Below are positions 1-8,405 of a stretch of 64,000 nt of DNA, in pieces (position 1 is the stretch's first letter; each line of letters begins with the position of its first letter). Origin of the DNA: an uncultured Clostridia bacterium (GTDB taxonomy: Bacteria; Bacillota; Clostridia; Oscillospirales; Ruminococcaceae); contig CANQRG010000005.1 in assembly GCA_947626165.1 (NCBI GenBank), positions 99,984 through 163,983 of the forward strand. The letters run 5' to 3'. Below the pieces are notes generated by a model, which did no database searches, had not been told where the DNA came from, and saw only the letters and a program-made list of their open reading frames with translations. The translations under genes were made by a program, and so were the position numbers.

Positions 1-1
1 T

Positions 2-115
2 ATAGTTGTAAAATCAGACGGTCTGAAAACTGCTCAGGCAGCCCAGATAAAAGATATTTTACTCGGTGAAGTGGACGTTGCTAACGAAAATATTAAAATT
101 TTTGATGTAAAATAG
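2..115 (+). CDS. spoIIIAH: Stage III sporulation protein AH, C-terminal fragment (partial)
   Basis: An open frame runs in from the left edge and stops at the TAG at 113-115, giving the last 37 residues of a protein. They contain SDGLKTAQAAQIKDILLGE followed by a short beta strand ending in FDVK. This resembles the ring-forming C-terminus of SpoIIIAH, the mother-cell component of the SpoIIIA-SpoIIQ channel that joins mother cell and forespore. Position supports the call: in Clostridia the spoIIIA operon usually lies directly upstream of an Asp23 gene and nusB, as here. With only the tail visible, another SpoIIIAH-like or YscJ-fold protein cannot be excluded. Confidence 0.6.
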   Translation: MVVKSDGLKTAQAAQIKDILLGEVDVANENIKIFDVK

Positions 116-144
116 TTGTGTTAAGCTCTTTTTAATGGTATAAT
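116..144 (+). promoter_or_regulatory. Sigma-A type promoter of the asp23-nusB operon, with an inverted repeat over the -10
   Basis: TTGTGT (116-121) and a perfect TATAAT (139-144) are separated by 17 bp, directly after the upstream stop codon. The -10 lies in the left arm of a perfect 9-bp inverted repeat, TGGTATAAT (136-144) and ATTATACCA (158-166), with a 13-nt spacer. The right arm falls just past the expected transcription start, so the repeat could be an operator. A strong ribosome binding site (AGGGGGA, 171-177) precedes the ATG at 185. Confidence 0.65.
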
Positions 145-184
145 AAACTGGAGTAGGATTATACCATATCAGGGGGAGTAAACC

Positions 185-535
185 ATGATGTTTAAGAATG
201 ACAAAATTGAGGGTCAGCTTAAAGTCAGCAAGGATGTTATTTTTACTATTACCAAAAATGCAGTGCTTGATATTGACGGCGTATGCTCTATCGCTAACGC
301 TAAGAAAAATATGTTAAAAAACTTATTTTTGTCTGACACTAATTATGAATCAATAGATATAGATTTTGACAATGACACGGTTGTGATCTCAGTTTACCTA
401 TTTGTAAATCCAGGAGTTAAAGTCAAGTCCGTTGCCGAACAGGTTCAGAGCAAGGTCAAGAACGAGGTTCAGTCAATGACTGGCATAACAGTATCAAAGG
501 TCAACGTGACAATTTCAGATGTAAAATATAATTAA
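185..535 (+). CDS. Asp23/Gls24 family envelope stress protein
   Basis: This 116-residue protein matches the Asp23/Gls24 (DUF322) family in length and pattern. It has an N-terminal strand (IEGQLKVSKDVIFTI), a central IDGVCSIAN segment, a hydrophobic VVISVYLFVNPGVKV strand, and a final helix with SVAEQVQSKVKNEVQSMTGI followed by VNVTISDV. Family members are membrane-associated or cytoplasmic proteins linked to cell-envelope homeostasis, and their exact molecular role is unclear. In Firmicutes one copy (YqhY in Bacillus, tied to acetyl-CoA carboxylase control) sits just before nusB, as here. Either of two tandem ATG codons (185 or 188) could start it; both follow the AGGGGGA site. Confidence 0.9.
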   Translation: MMFKNDKIEGQLKVSKDVIFTITKNAVLDIDGVCSIANAKKNMLKNLFLSDTNYESIDIDFDNDTVVISVYLFVNPGVKVKSVAEQVQSKVKNEVQSMTGITVSKVNVTISDVKYN

Positions 536-597
536 TTCACTTGCCTCATTATCTTAAAGGATATTGGGGCTGATGTGGTTAAAAGGGAAGTGTTTAA

Positions 598-1014
598 GTG
601 AGTCTGTCGAGAAGGCGTATAAGAGAATCTGCGTTTATAATTATTTTTGAAAGATCCTTTGGTAATTATGAGTTGGACGAGCTGTTTGAAATTGCAAAGG
701 AATCTGAAATTATACCAATTAATGATGAGGTTGTAAAAATTGTTAAAGGTGTATATGAGCATATTGATGAGCTTGATGATATAATTTCACAGTTTAGCCA
801 AAAGAGAAGCCTAGAACGTATTCCAAAGGTCAACTTGTCACTGCTGAGACTGGCGATTTATGAGGCAAAGTATTCTGAGAATGTTCCCGTCAACGTCGCT
901 ATTTCTGAGGCTGTTGCAATAGCTGAAAAGTATGCGTTTGAGTCTGACGCTAAATTCATAAACGGCGCTTTGGGTTCATTTTCAAGAAGCAAGGACGAAA
1001 TGTTAAATGCTTAG
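598..1014 (+). CDS. nusB: Transcription antitermination factor NusB
   Basis: NusB binds boxA RNA together with ribosomal protein S10 and supports antitermination, chiefly on rRNA operons. The 138-residue length, the N-terminal SRRRIRESAFIIIFE helix and the C-terminal PVNVAISEAVAIAEKYA ... FINGALGS signature are characteristic of the family. The start is a GTG preceded by an AAAGGGAAG ribosome binding site. The gene follows asp23 in the same transcript and overlaps the next gene by 8 nt, which suggests translational coupling. Confidence 0.95.
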   Translation: MSLSRRRIRESAFIIIFERSFGNYELDELFEIAKESEIIPINDEVVKIVKGVYEHIDELDDIISQFSQKRSLERIPKVNLSLLRLAIYEAKYSENVPVNVAISEAVAIAEKYAFESDAKFINGALGSFSRSKDEMLNA

Positions 1015-1963
1015 TGTGTTAGGCATTGATACAAGCAATTATACAACGTCCGCTTCATTGATCGATATTGAAAAAATGAATGTTTATCAATCTAAAATGA
1101 TGCTTCCCGTAAAAAGCGGAGAGATCGGTATAAGACAGTCAGATGCAGTATTTCATCATACAAAACAGCTTCCTGTTGTTATATCAGACCTTATGAAAAA
1201 ATCAAAAATAGTCGGTTCACAGATTAAAGCTGTAGGTGTTTCTAAAAGCCCTAGAATGATTGAGGGTTCATATATGCCGTGCTTTTTGGTAGGAGAGGGT
1301 TTTGCAAGCTCCTTTTCAAGTCTTTGCGGTGTTGATTTGTATAAAACTTCACATCAGATAGGACATATTCTTGCGGCGTTGTTTTCAGCAGGAAAACTGG
1401 ATCATATAAAGAAAAAAGAAGCATTTATAGCTTTTCATATAAGCGGAGGAACTACTGATTGCTTGCTGTGCGAGCCTTTGGACGACGATGTTTTATGCGT
1501 TACGGAAATAGGAACATCACTGGATTTAAAAGCAGGACAGGCTATTGACCGAATAGGAGTTAAGCTGGGGTTTGATTTTCCTTGTGGTCAGGAGCTTGAA
1601 AAGCTAGCACTAAAAAGTAAAATGAATTATAAAACAAAGCCTGCTCTTAAAGGTAATAACTGCTGTCTTTCAGGATTGCAGAATATATGTAAAAAAATGC
1701 TTTCTGACGGCGCATTGAATTGTGATATAGCAAAATTTTGCTTAACTTACATAAGCGATACGTTAATTGCTATGTCAAATCGAGCGAGAGAAACTTATAA
1801 AAATTATCCTATAATGTTTGCAGGAGGAGTTATGTCTGATAAGATTATAAAGGATAAAATATCAGAAAGGTTAAGTAACGTATATTTTGCAGAGCCTGAG
1901 TTTTCCTGCGATAACGCAGTAGGAACTGCTTTGTTCGCGGCGATAAAAAAGGAATTGATTTAA
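1007..1963 (+). CDS. Kae1/TsaD-like ASKHA-fold protein (divergent paralogue)
   Basis: This 318-residue protein has the layout of the Kae1/TsaD family, whose canonical members make the t6A base on tRNA. It shows a nucleotide-binding first strand (GIDTSNYTTS, residues 6-15), the metal-binding HQIGH (H116, H120), an ISGGTTD phosphate loop near 145-151, and a C-terminal AGGV ... CDNA stretch matching the last metal ligand region. The sequence is otherwise far from classical TsaD, and it lies between nusB and xseA rather than with tsaB/tsaE. Clostridia often carry such a second paralogue, annotated as O-sialoglycoprotein endopeptidase, with no proven function. The conserved ligands suggest it still binds ATP and metal. 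It overlaps nusB by 8 nt and abuts xseA. Confidence 0.75.
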   Translation: MLSVLGIDTSNYTTSASLIDIEKMNVYQSKMMLPVKSGEIGIRQSDAVFHHTKQLPVVISDLMKKSKIVGSQIKAVGVSKSPRMIEGSYMPCFLVGEGFASSFSSLCGVDLYKTSHQIGHILAALFSAGKLDHIKKKEAFIAFHISGGTTDCLLCEPLDDDVLCVTEIGTSLDLKAGQAIDRIGVKLGFDFPCGQELEKLALKSKMNYKTKPALKGNNCCLSGLQNICKKMLSDGALNCDIAKFCLTYISDTLIAMSNRARETYKNYPIMFAGGVMSDKIIKDKISERLSNVYFAEPEFSCDNAVGTALFAAIKKELI

Positions 1964-3159
1964 TGAGTGTTATATTAACGGTTTCCCAAATAAACAGATA
2001 TCTTGCCAGTAAAATTCGGGGCGATATTAAGCTTAAAAGCATTGCTGTTAAGGGGGAAATTTCTAATCTGAATACTAACTATTCTTCGGGGCATTATTAT
2101 TTTACGTTAAAAGACGAGAACAGCGCGCTAAAGGCAATTATGTTTGCAAGCGCAACTAGAAATTTGAAAATTGAGCTGAAAAATGGTCTTAATGTTATGG
2201 CTCTTGGGAATATAGACTGCTACGAGCGTGACGGAATATATCAGATAGTTGTTACCGACATTCAGCCTATAGGCGTCGGCACTGTTAAAGAATCGCTTGA
2301 TAAACTAAAACTAAGGTTAAAGGATAAGGGGTATTTTAAATCTGAATATAAAAAGGAGATTCCCTTTGCACCTAAAACTATTGGTGTTGTTACTTCGATA
2401 ACAGGCGCGGCTTTGCAGGATATACTGAATATTTTAAAAAGGCGTTATCCCATTTGCAGAGTTTTTGTTTTTCCTACATTAGTGCAGGGAAATGAGGCAA
2501 AGGACAGCATAGCTGACGCACTTATGCTGGCGGATTCTATGGATCTTGATACGCTTATACTTGCAAGGGGAGGCGGCTCGGCGGAGGATTTGTCTGTTTT
2601 CAATGAAGAAAAGGTAGCTGACGCAATATTTAATGTTAAAACGCCTATTATTTCTGCTGTAGGGCATGAAACTGACATCACTATAGCTGATTTGGTCGCC
2701 GATCTGCGTGCTCCTACACCGTCTGCGGCAGCAGAACTGGCATCGCCTGAGATATCTGCTTTCTATTCTATGATTGAAAGTTTGAAGCAGAGAATGAGAG
2801 AAACAATGGAAAAAAAGATATCTGACGCTGATATTTCACTGAAATCAACTTCAAACAAATTTTTTTCAGTATCGCCTGAAAAACGGCTTGAGGTTGGAGA
2901 TATTAAGATAAAAAATGCCGAGCAGAGACTTAGAACTTCTATTCAGAATATATTGAATCAATACAGTGGCAGACTTAATTCATCGGCGTCACTTTTGGAT
3001 TCTTACAGCCCGCTGAAGGTATTGAGCAGAGGTTATTCTCTTACACTGAAAGGCAAAAGGGTTATCACAAAGGCTGATGATGTATCAGTAGGGGATATGG
3101 TTGAAATAAAGTTTTCAGATTCATCAGTGAACGCAGAAATAAAAAATATAAATCAATAG
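1963..3159 (+). CDS. xseA: Exodeoxyribonuclease VII large subunit
   Basis: This is the catalytic subunit of ExoVII, which degrades single-stranded DNA in both directions into oligonucleotides. At 398 residues it has the expected parts: an N-terminal OB-fold (TVSQINRYLASKI ... VKGEISNLNTNYSSGHYYFTLKD), the signature GVVTSITGAALQDI, a catalytic-domain stretch GHETDITIADLVADLRAPTP, a long coiled coil (about 270-340), and a C-terminal SPLKVLSRGYSLT motif. It starts at the base where the preceding stop codon ends. The small subunit gene follows 12 bp downstream, matching the stoichiometric pair. Confidence 0.95.
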   Translation: MSVILTVSQINRYLASKIRGDIKLKSIAVKGEISNLNTNYSSGHYYFTLKDENSALKAIMFASATRNLKIELKNGLNVMALGNIDCYERDGIYQIVVTDIQPIGVGTVKESLDKLKLRLKDKGYFKSEYKKEIPFAPKTIGVVTSITGAALQDILNILKRRYPICRVFVFPTLVQGNEAKDSIADALMLADSMDLDTLILARGGGSAEDLSVFNEEKVADAIFNVKTPIISAVGHETDITIADLVADLRAPTPSAAAELASPEISAFYSMIESLKQRMRETMEKKISDADISLKSTSNKFFSVSPEKRLEVGDIKIKNAEQRLRTSIQNILNQYSGRLNSSASLLDSYSPLKVLSRGYSLTLKGKRVITKADDVSVGDMVEIKFSDSSVNAEIKNINQ

Positions 3160-3171
3160 GAGTTGATTTAA

Positions 3172-3360
3172 ATGACGTTTGAAGATACATTGGACAAGCT
3201 TAACAAAATCGTTTCTGAGCTTGAATCGGGCAATTTAACTTTGGAGGAGTCGCTTGAAAAATTCAAAGAAGGCATTACTCTTTCGGGCGAGTGTAAGAAA
3301 AAACTTGAAGAAGCAAAACTTGTTGTAGAGACAGTTGATAAAAACTATACAGAGGAATAA
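3172..3360 (+). CDS. xseB: Exodeoxyribonuclease VII small subunit
   Basis: The 62 residues form the two-helix hairpin of XseB: TFEDTLDKLNKIVSELESG, then LTLEESLEKFKEGI, then a lysine/glutamate-rich second helix. Several copies bind the coiled coil of XseA and are needed for activity. A TAGGAG ribosome binding site overlaps the end of xseA. The protein is at the short end of the family range but looks complete. Confidence 0.93.
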   Translation: MTFEDTLDKLNKIVSELESGNLTLEESLEKFKEGITLSGECKKKLEEAKLVVETVDKNYTEE

Positions 3361-3362
3361 AT

Positions 3363-4259
3363 ATGCAGGAAATTTATAAAAAGCAAATTGCGGATTATCA
3401 AGAGAAAATAAAAAATACGCTTCATAGCTTTACGAAGGAAAAGGAATTTTACAAAAAAGAAGTTATGCAGGCAATGGAGTATTCGCTTTTAAGTTCTGGC
3501 AAAAGAATAAGACCTATTCTGGCAATAGAATTTTGCAAAATGTGCGGCGGCGATTATAGGAATTACTATTATATTGTTTGCTGTATAGAGCTTATACATT
3601 GCTTTTCTCTTATACATGACGATCTGCCCTGTATGGACGATGACGATTACCGCAGAGGTATGCCGTCGTGCCATAAAAAATTCGGTGAAGCTGAAGCTTT
3701 ACTAGCAGGAGACGCTTTGAATACACTTCCGTTTGAGATAATCACAAACGCCTGTAAGACGGGTAAAATTACGGCTGAAACTGCTGTTAAGCTGATTGGT
3801 GAAATTTCAAATGCTGCCGGAATAAACGGTATGATAGGCGGACAGGCATTTGATATGTACTCTGTTAAGATGAAGCATTTTAATGCTCAAAATCTCAATC
3901 TTTTGCAAGAGCTTAAAACCTGCCGGCTTTTAGAGGCGTCTTGCGTTATAGGGTGTATCTTAGCAGACGCTGACGATAAAACTACCGAGTATGCAAGAGA
4001 GTTTGGCAAAAGACTTGGATATGCTTTTCAGATAGTGGACGATATATTAGATGTTGAGGGCAGCTTTGATACGCTTGGAAAGCCAATAGGCAGCGACGAA
4101 GAAAAAGGAAAGATAACTTATGTTACCATGATAGGTATTGATCAGGCAAAGGAAGCAGCCAGACATCAAACTTTGGAAGCGTTGAACCTTTTAGAAAAGT
4201 TTGATAATAACGAGCTTCTTTCAGACTTAACTATGGATCTTCTTAACAGAAAGAAATAA
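3363..4259 (+). CDS. ispA: Farnesyl/geranyl diphosphate synthase (polyprenyl synthetase family)
   Basis: This enzyme condenses isopentenyl diphosphate with allylic diphosphates to make the C15 precursor of undecaprenyl phosphate and other isoprenoids. The 298 residues include GKRIRP (46-51), the first aspartate-rich motif DDLPCMD (86-92) with the two-residue insertion typical of bacterial farnesyl diphosphate synthases, and the second motif DDILD (226-230) preceded by GYAFQIV. The gene lies 2 bp after xseB and upstream of dxs, so two isoprenoid steps are made from one operon. Product chain length cannot be fixed by eye; C15 is the usual one for this context. Confidence 0.92.
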   Translation: MQEIYKKQIADYQEKIKNTLHSFTKEKEFYKKEVMQAMEYSLLSSGKRIRPILAIEFCKMCGGDYRNYYYIVCCIELIHCFSLIHDDLPCMDDDDYRRGMPSCHKKFGEAEALLAGDALNTLPFEIITNACKTGKITAETAVKLIGEISNAAGINGMIGGQAFDMYSVKMKHFNAQNLNLLQELKTCRLLEASCVIGCILADADDKTTEYAREFGKRLGYAFQIVDDILDVEGSFDTLGKPIGSDEEKGKITYVTMIGIDQAKEAARHQTLEALNLLEKFDNNELLSDLTMDLLNRKK

Positions 4260-4355
4260 AATAAATATAAAACTAAAATTATTAAGTCTATAGTTTTTGA
4301 GTATGGTGTGAAGGTTTAACATCATGCAAATTAATGTAGAAAATGGAGATAAAAA

Positions 4356-6200
4356 ATGACACAGGAATATGAGGAAGAATTTAATAAACTTAACCTTCCT
4401 GATGATCTTAAAAAATTCAGCTATGATGAGTGCAGGATACTGTGTAAGGAAATTCGTGATACGCTTATTAAAACGGTATCACAAAACGGGGGACATTTAT
4501 CCTCTAATTTGGGAACAGTAGAGCTTTCTTTAGCACTTCACAGAGTTTTTTCATCGCCTAAGGATAAGATAGTCTGGGATGTAGGTCATCAATCGTATAC
4601 GCATAAGATCCTAACCGGCAGGCTTAAAGATTTTAAAACTTTAAGAAAAGAAGATGGCTTGTCCGGCTTTTGCAAGCCCAGTGAATCTGACCATGATGCC
4701 TTTGTAAGCGGACACAGTTCAAATTCTGTTTCCGCAGCTTTGGGCATAGCGACCGCAATGAAATTAAACGGTGATGATCATCATACAATTGCTGTAATAG
4801 GAGACGGCGCTGCAACAGGGGGACTTTCATTCGAGGGGTTTAATAATGCAGGTAAAAGCAATACAAATCTTATTGTTGTGTTGAATTACAATGAAATGTC
4901 TATTTCTAAGAATGTAGGCGCTATTGCTAAGTATCTGTCAAATTTCAGAACTAAAGAATCTTATAAGCGTACAAAAACCATTGTAGAAAGAGCGCTTGAC
5001 AGCATACCTGTTATAGGTCAGCCGATAAAGAAAACTCTGAAATTTTCAAAGGATACTATAAAAAACTCTATTTTCAGAACAACTCTTTTTGAAGATTTGG
5101 GATTTGAATTTGTCGGTCCTGTGGACGGTCATAATCTTAAAGAGCTTGAAAACGCTTTAAAAAAAGCAAAAGATATAAATAGACCTGTCGTTGTTCAGGT
5201 GAATACAATAAAGGGCAAAGGCTATGCGCCTGCCGAAGATAACCCGGGAGAATATCACGGGATAGGCTCTTTTGAACTAAAAACAGGAAACCCTGACGTT
5301 TCAAAATGTGACAGCTTTTCAACTGTGTTCGGGTGTGAATTGTCTCGTTTGGCTGACAGAGATAACAACATCTGTGCAATAACGGCGGCTATGAAGTATG
5401 GAACAGGTCTTGATAAGTTTGCTAAAGCTCATAAGGACAGATTTTTTGATGTAGGGATAGCTGAGGGTCACGCATTAACTTTTGCCGGCGGTCTTGCTTC
5501 TATGGGTAAAACTCCGGTATTTGCAGTTTATTCTACATTCCTTCAAAGGGGCTATGACCAGATAATACACGATTTGGCGATATCTAATGCCCATATTGTA
5601 ATAGGAGTTGACAGGGCAGGAGTTGTAGGAGAAGACGGAGTTACCCACCAGGGAATTTTCGACGTTTCCTTTTTATCAACTATACCTAATGTTACAATTT
5701 ATTCTCCCAGCAATTATGAGGAATTAAAAGAGTGTTTATCAAAGGGTGTATATAGAGATAATGGAATAGTTGCTATTCGGTATCCTCGTGGAAATGAGAA
5801 AAATTGCAGTTTAAAAAAAGATTACATATCAACCGATTACGAGCTTTATGAAAACGGCTCGAATGTTCTTGTAATAACCTACGGAAGGGTGTTTAATGAG
5901 GTCTCATATGCCTTTGATAAGCTGAAAAATGTGGGTAAGAATATTGATGTATTAAAGCTAATTAATTTAAGTTCTGTTGATAAAGAAACGATTAAAAAAA
6001 TAAAGTCTTATAAAAAGGTCTACTTTTTTGAAGAAGGTTATTATAACGGTTCTGTTGCTCAAAGGCTAAAAAATGAGATAAATAATTTAGACTGCACTGC
6101 AATATATGATTTCGTACCACAGGCTTCCGTTGAAGCAACACTTGAGAAGTTAGGCTTGTCAGGGAATGAGATTTATAAAAAGTTAATTTCGGAGATTTAA
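4356..6200 (+). CDS. dxs: 1-deoxy-D-xylulose-5-phosphate synthase
   Basis: This thiamine-diphosphate enzyme makes DXP from pyruvate and glyceraldehyde 3-phosphate, the first step of the MEP isoprenoid pathway. At 614 residues it has the GGHLSSNLG histidine loop (about 45-53), the TPP/metal site GDGAATGG (149-156) followed by the NNAGKS asparagine region, the glutamate-bearing GIAEGHALTFAGG segment in the pyrimidine domain, and a C-terminal transketolase domain. The start follows GGAGAT. The 96-bp gap after ispA holds no gene that I can see. Confidence 0.95.
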   Translation: MTQEYEEEFNKLNLPDDLKKFSYDECRILCKEIRDTLIKTVSQNGGHLSSNLGTVELSLALHRVFSSPKDKIVWDVGHQSYTHKILTGRLKDFKTLRKEDGLSGFCKPSESDHDAFVSGHSSNSVSAALGIATAMKLNGDDHHTIAVIGDGAATGGLSFEGFNNAGKSNTNLIVVLNYNEMSISKNVGAIAKYLSNFRTKESYKRTKTIVERALDSIPVIGQPIKKTLKFSKDTIKNSIFRTTLFEDLGFEFVGPVDGHNLKELENALKKAKDINRPVVVQVNTIKGKGYAPAEDNPGEYHGIGSFELKTGNPDVSKCDSFSTVFGCELSRLADRDNNICAITAAMKYGTGLDKFAKAHKDRFFDVGIAEGHALTFAGGLASMGKTPVFAVYSTFLQRGYDQIIHDLAISNAHIVIGVDRAGVVGEDGVTHQGIFDVSFLSTIPNVTIYSPSNYEELKECLSKGVYRDNGIVAIRYPRGNEKNCSLKKDYISTDYELYENGSNVLVITYGRVFNEVSYAFDKLKNVGKNIDVLKLINLSSVDKETIKKIKSYKKVYFFEEGYYNGSVAQRLKNEINNLDCTAIYDFVPQASVEATLEKLGLSGNEIYKKLISEI

Positions 6201-6203
6201 CAA

Positions 6204-7001
6204 ATGGGAGAAAGACTCGATATAGAATTAGTTAGCAGAGGTCTTGCCGAGACACGTTCAAAGGCACAAAACATGATAAAAAACTCTGCTGTCAGCGTGA
6301 ACAGTCTGATAGTTACAAAACCTGCTTTTTTAGTTGATAAATCGGACGAAATTAAAATAGTCGGTGAAACTCTAAAATATGTCGGTAAGGGCGGACTAAA
6401 GCTTGAAAAAGCAATTTCTGAATTTAAGATAGATTTAAAAGGTAAAACTTGCGTTGACTTTGGTGCTTCAACAGGAGGCTTTACCGATTGTATGCTTCAA
6501 AACGGCGCGGAATATGTTTATGCAGTTGATGTAGGGAAAAATCAATTGGATAAAAGCTTAATTGATGATCCCAGAATTGAAAACATAGAGAATACGAACA
6601 TTAAAGATGTTACAAAATCAATGTTTGAGAAGAATATAGAATTTTGTACTGTTGATTTGTCTTTTATATCACTGTCTTTTGCTATCCCGGTTGTCTATGA
6701 TGTTCTAACTTATAATGGGGAGGCTGTTATGCTTATAAAGCCTCAGTTTGAAGCTGGTAAGAAAAGCCTTTCCAAAAAGGGAATAGTCAATGACAAAAAA
6801 GTTCATATAAAGGTTCTTGAAAATATTATGACGTTAATTGAAAATTCAGGATTTAGTATAATAAACCTAGCTCATTCTCCTATAAAAGGTGGAAGCGGTA
6901 ATATCGAGTATCTGATTTATGTTAAAAAAAGCAAAGAAAACTTATCATTTTCAAATGATATTAAAATTATAGTTGAAGATGCATTTAAACTATCAAAGTA
7001 A
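6204..7001 (+). CDS. tlyA: TlyA-family rRNA (cytidine-2'-O)-methyltransferase
   Basis: The 265-residue protein has an N-terminal S4 RNA-binding domain (RLDIELVSRGLAETRSKA, residues 4-21) followed by an RrmJ/FtsJ-type Rossmann methyltransferase domain (CVDFGASTGGFTDCML, then VYAVDVG). The TlyA family 2'-O-methylates cytidines of 16S and 23S rRNA; the Bacillus homologue is YqxC. The conserved VDLSFISL and LIKPQFEAG motifs are present. It sits between dxs and nadK, the usual order in Firmicutes. The same fold was formerly called a haemolysin, an old label that should not be used to infer function. Confidence 0.9.
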   Translation: MGERLDIELVSRGLAETRSKAQNMIKNSAVSVNSLIVTKPAFLVDKSDEIKIVGETLKYVGKGGLKLEKAISEFKIDLKGKTCVDFGASTGGFTDCMLQNGAEYVYAVDVGKNQLDKSLIDDPRIENIENTNIKDVTKSMFEKNIEFCTVDLSFISLSFAIPVVYDVLTYNGEAVMLIKPQFEAGKKSLSKKGIVNDKKVHIKVLENIMTLIENSGFSIINLAHSPIKGGSGNIEYLIYVKKSKENLSFSNDIKIIVEDAFKLSK

Positions 7002-7019
7002 TCAAAGGAGGGAAATCTG

Positions 7020-7907
7020 TTGAATATTTATATCTTACCTAATTTGAAAAAGGATAACAGCGAACTTTATGTAAGAAACGCAGTAAGTATACTGAGAAGA
7101 AATAAAGCAGAACTTTCAATGCCTAAAAAATATCAGGCAGATTTTTCTGACCTTGATTTTATTGATTTTTCAAACGAGGACGAACTGGTTTCAAAGTGCG
7201 ATATAATATTAGCTGTCGGCGGAGACGGTACGATATTAAAAGCGTCTGCCGCCGCATCTAAATATGATAAACCTATACTTGGTTTAAACTGCGGAAGGCT
7301 TGGATTTATGTGTACTCTTGAACATAATGAACTTGAATTGCTGAATAATCTTTGCAATGGTGATTATGAATTTCAAAGACGTATTATGTTGGACGGAGAG
7401 ATTTTTAAGCCTAATGGAGAAAATAAAACCTTTACCGCACTGAATGACATTGTAGTATCAAAGCCTCAGCATAGCAAGATTTCAGATTTTGAAGTTTCTA
7501 AATCTGGCAAGGTGGTTTCGTCGATAAGAGCAGACGGCTTGATTTTTTCCACTCCTACCGGAGCAACTGCATATTCGCTCTCTGCAGGCGGACCTATTAT
7601 TGAACCTGATATGGAGTGTATTGAATTTACACCTATATGCCCTCACTCGCTGCTTTCAAGAACTATGATTTTTTCTAAGAGTTCAAAGCTGTCTGTCAAG
7701 TTTTTCACAAACTCTAATGAACGCTTCGGCTTATCAGTTGACGGCGTTACAAAGGAAGATATATCTTCAAAGGATGTTCTGACAATTTCGGCATCTGATA
7801 AATATATCAAGCTTATAGATATTAAGGGCGGAAGCTTTTTCGACTCTGTTAATTCAAAGCTTATGAGACCCTTAAAGGCAATTATGGAGGACAGCGAAAA
7901 TGTCTAA
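7020..7907 (+). CDS. nadK: NAD(+) kinase
   Basis: NadK phosphorylates NAD to NADP. The 295-residue protein carries GGDGT (67-71), the KASAAASKYDKPILGLNCGRLGF stretch for NAD binding in two parts, and the second family motif TPTGATAYSLSAGGP. The start is a TTG placed 7 nt after a near-perfect AAAGGAGGG ribosome binding site. It ends 8 nt inside the argR reading frame, so the two are translationally coupled. Confidence 0.94.
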   Translation: MNIYILPNLKKDNSELYVRNAVSILRRNKAELSMPKKYQADFSDLDFIDFSNEDELVSKCDIILAVGGDGTILKASAAASKYDKPILGLNCGRLGFMCTLEHNELELLNNLCNGDYEFQRRIMLDGEIFKPNGENKTFTALNDIVVSKPQHSKISDFEVSKSGKVVSSIRADGLIFSTPTGATAYSLSAGGPIIEPDMECIEFTPICPHSLLSRTMIFSKSSKLSVKFFTNSNERFGLSVDGVTKEDISSKDVLTISASDKYIKLIDIKGGSFFDSVNSKLMRPLKAIMEDSENV

Positions 7908-8361
7908 AGAAAAAAGGCAGAAAGAGATTTTAAATATTATTACAGGCAGTGATGTCTCCACACAGCAGGAGCTTCAAAGCAAGCTTAGAGACAAGGGCTT
8001 TAATGCAACTCAGGCTACAATCTCTCGTGATATTAAGGAGCTTTCAATAATTAAGACTGTTTCTTCAAGCGGTATTTATAAGTACGATATCCCAAGTAAT
8101 ATAAGAGACAAAGGTAAAAGCCCTCAAGAGCTTTTGAGAAACATATTTAAAGAGGCGGTTATATCTGTAAATTTCGCTATAAATATTGTTGTGATAAAGT
8201 GTCATGCAGGAATGGCACAGGCTGTTTGTGCTAAACTTGATAACACATACTTTGAATCTATAGTCGGCACAATAGCCGGCGACGATACAGTATTTGCAGT
8301 TCTTAAAAGCGAGGCGTTAGCTATTGAATTTGTTGGTATGCTAAACAAGCTTCTTGTGTAA
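7900..8361 (+). CDS. argR: Arginine repressor ArgR/AhrC
   Basis: A 153-residue transcription factor with an N-terminal winged helix (RQKEILNIITGSDVSTQQELQ ... ATQATISRDIKELSIIKT) and a C-terminal oligomerisation/arginine-binding domain with GTIAGDDTVF. It represses arginine biosynthesis and activates catabolism when arginine is bound. Its place between nadK and recN is the standard Firmicute order and implies housekeeping co-transcription, not arginine-specific context. The start codon lies inside nadK behind a GGAGGA site. Confidence 0.95.
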   Translation: MSKEKRQKEILNIITGSDVSTQQELQSKLRDKGFNATQATISRDIKELSIIKTVSSSGIYKYDIPSNIRDKGKSPQELLRNIFKEAVISVNFAINIVVIKCHAGMAQAVCAKLDNTYFESIVGTIAGDDTVFAVLKSEALAIEFVGMLNKLLV

Positions 8362-8405
8362 ATTTGAAGTTATTTCTATCCTACAGAAAGGAAGACGTAA
8401 TATAA

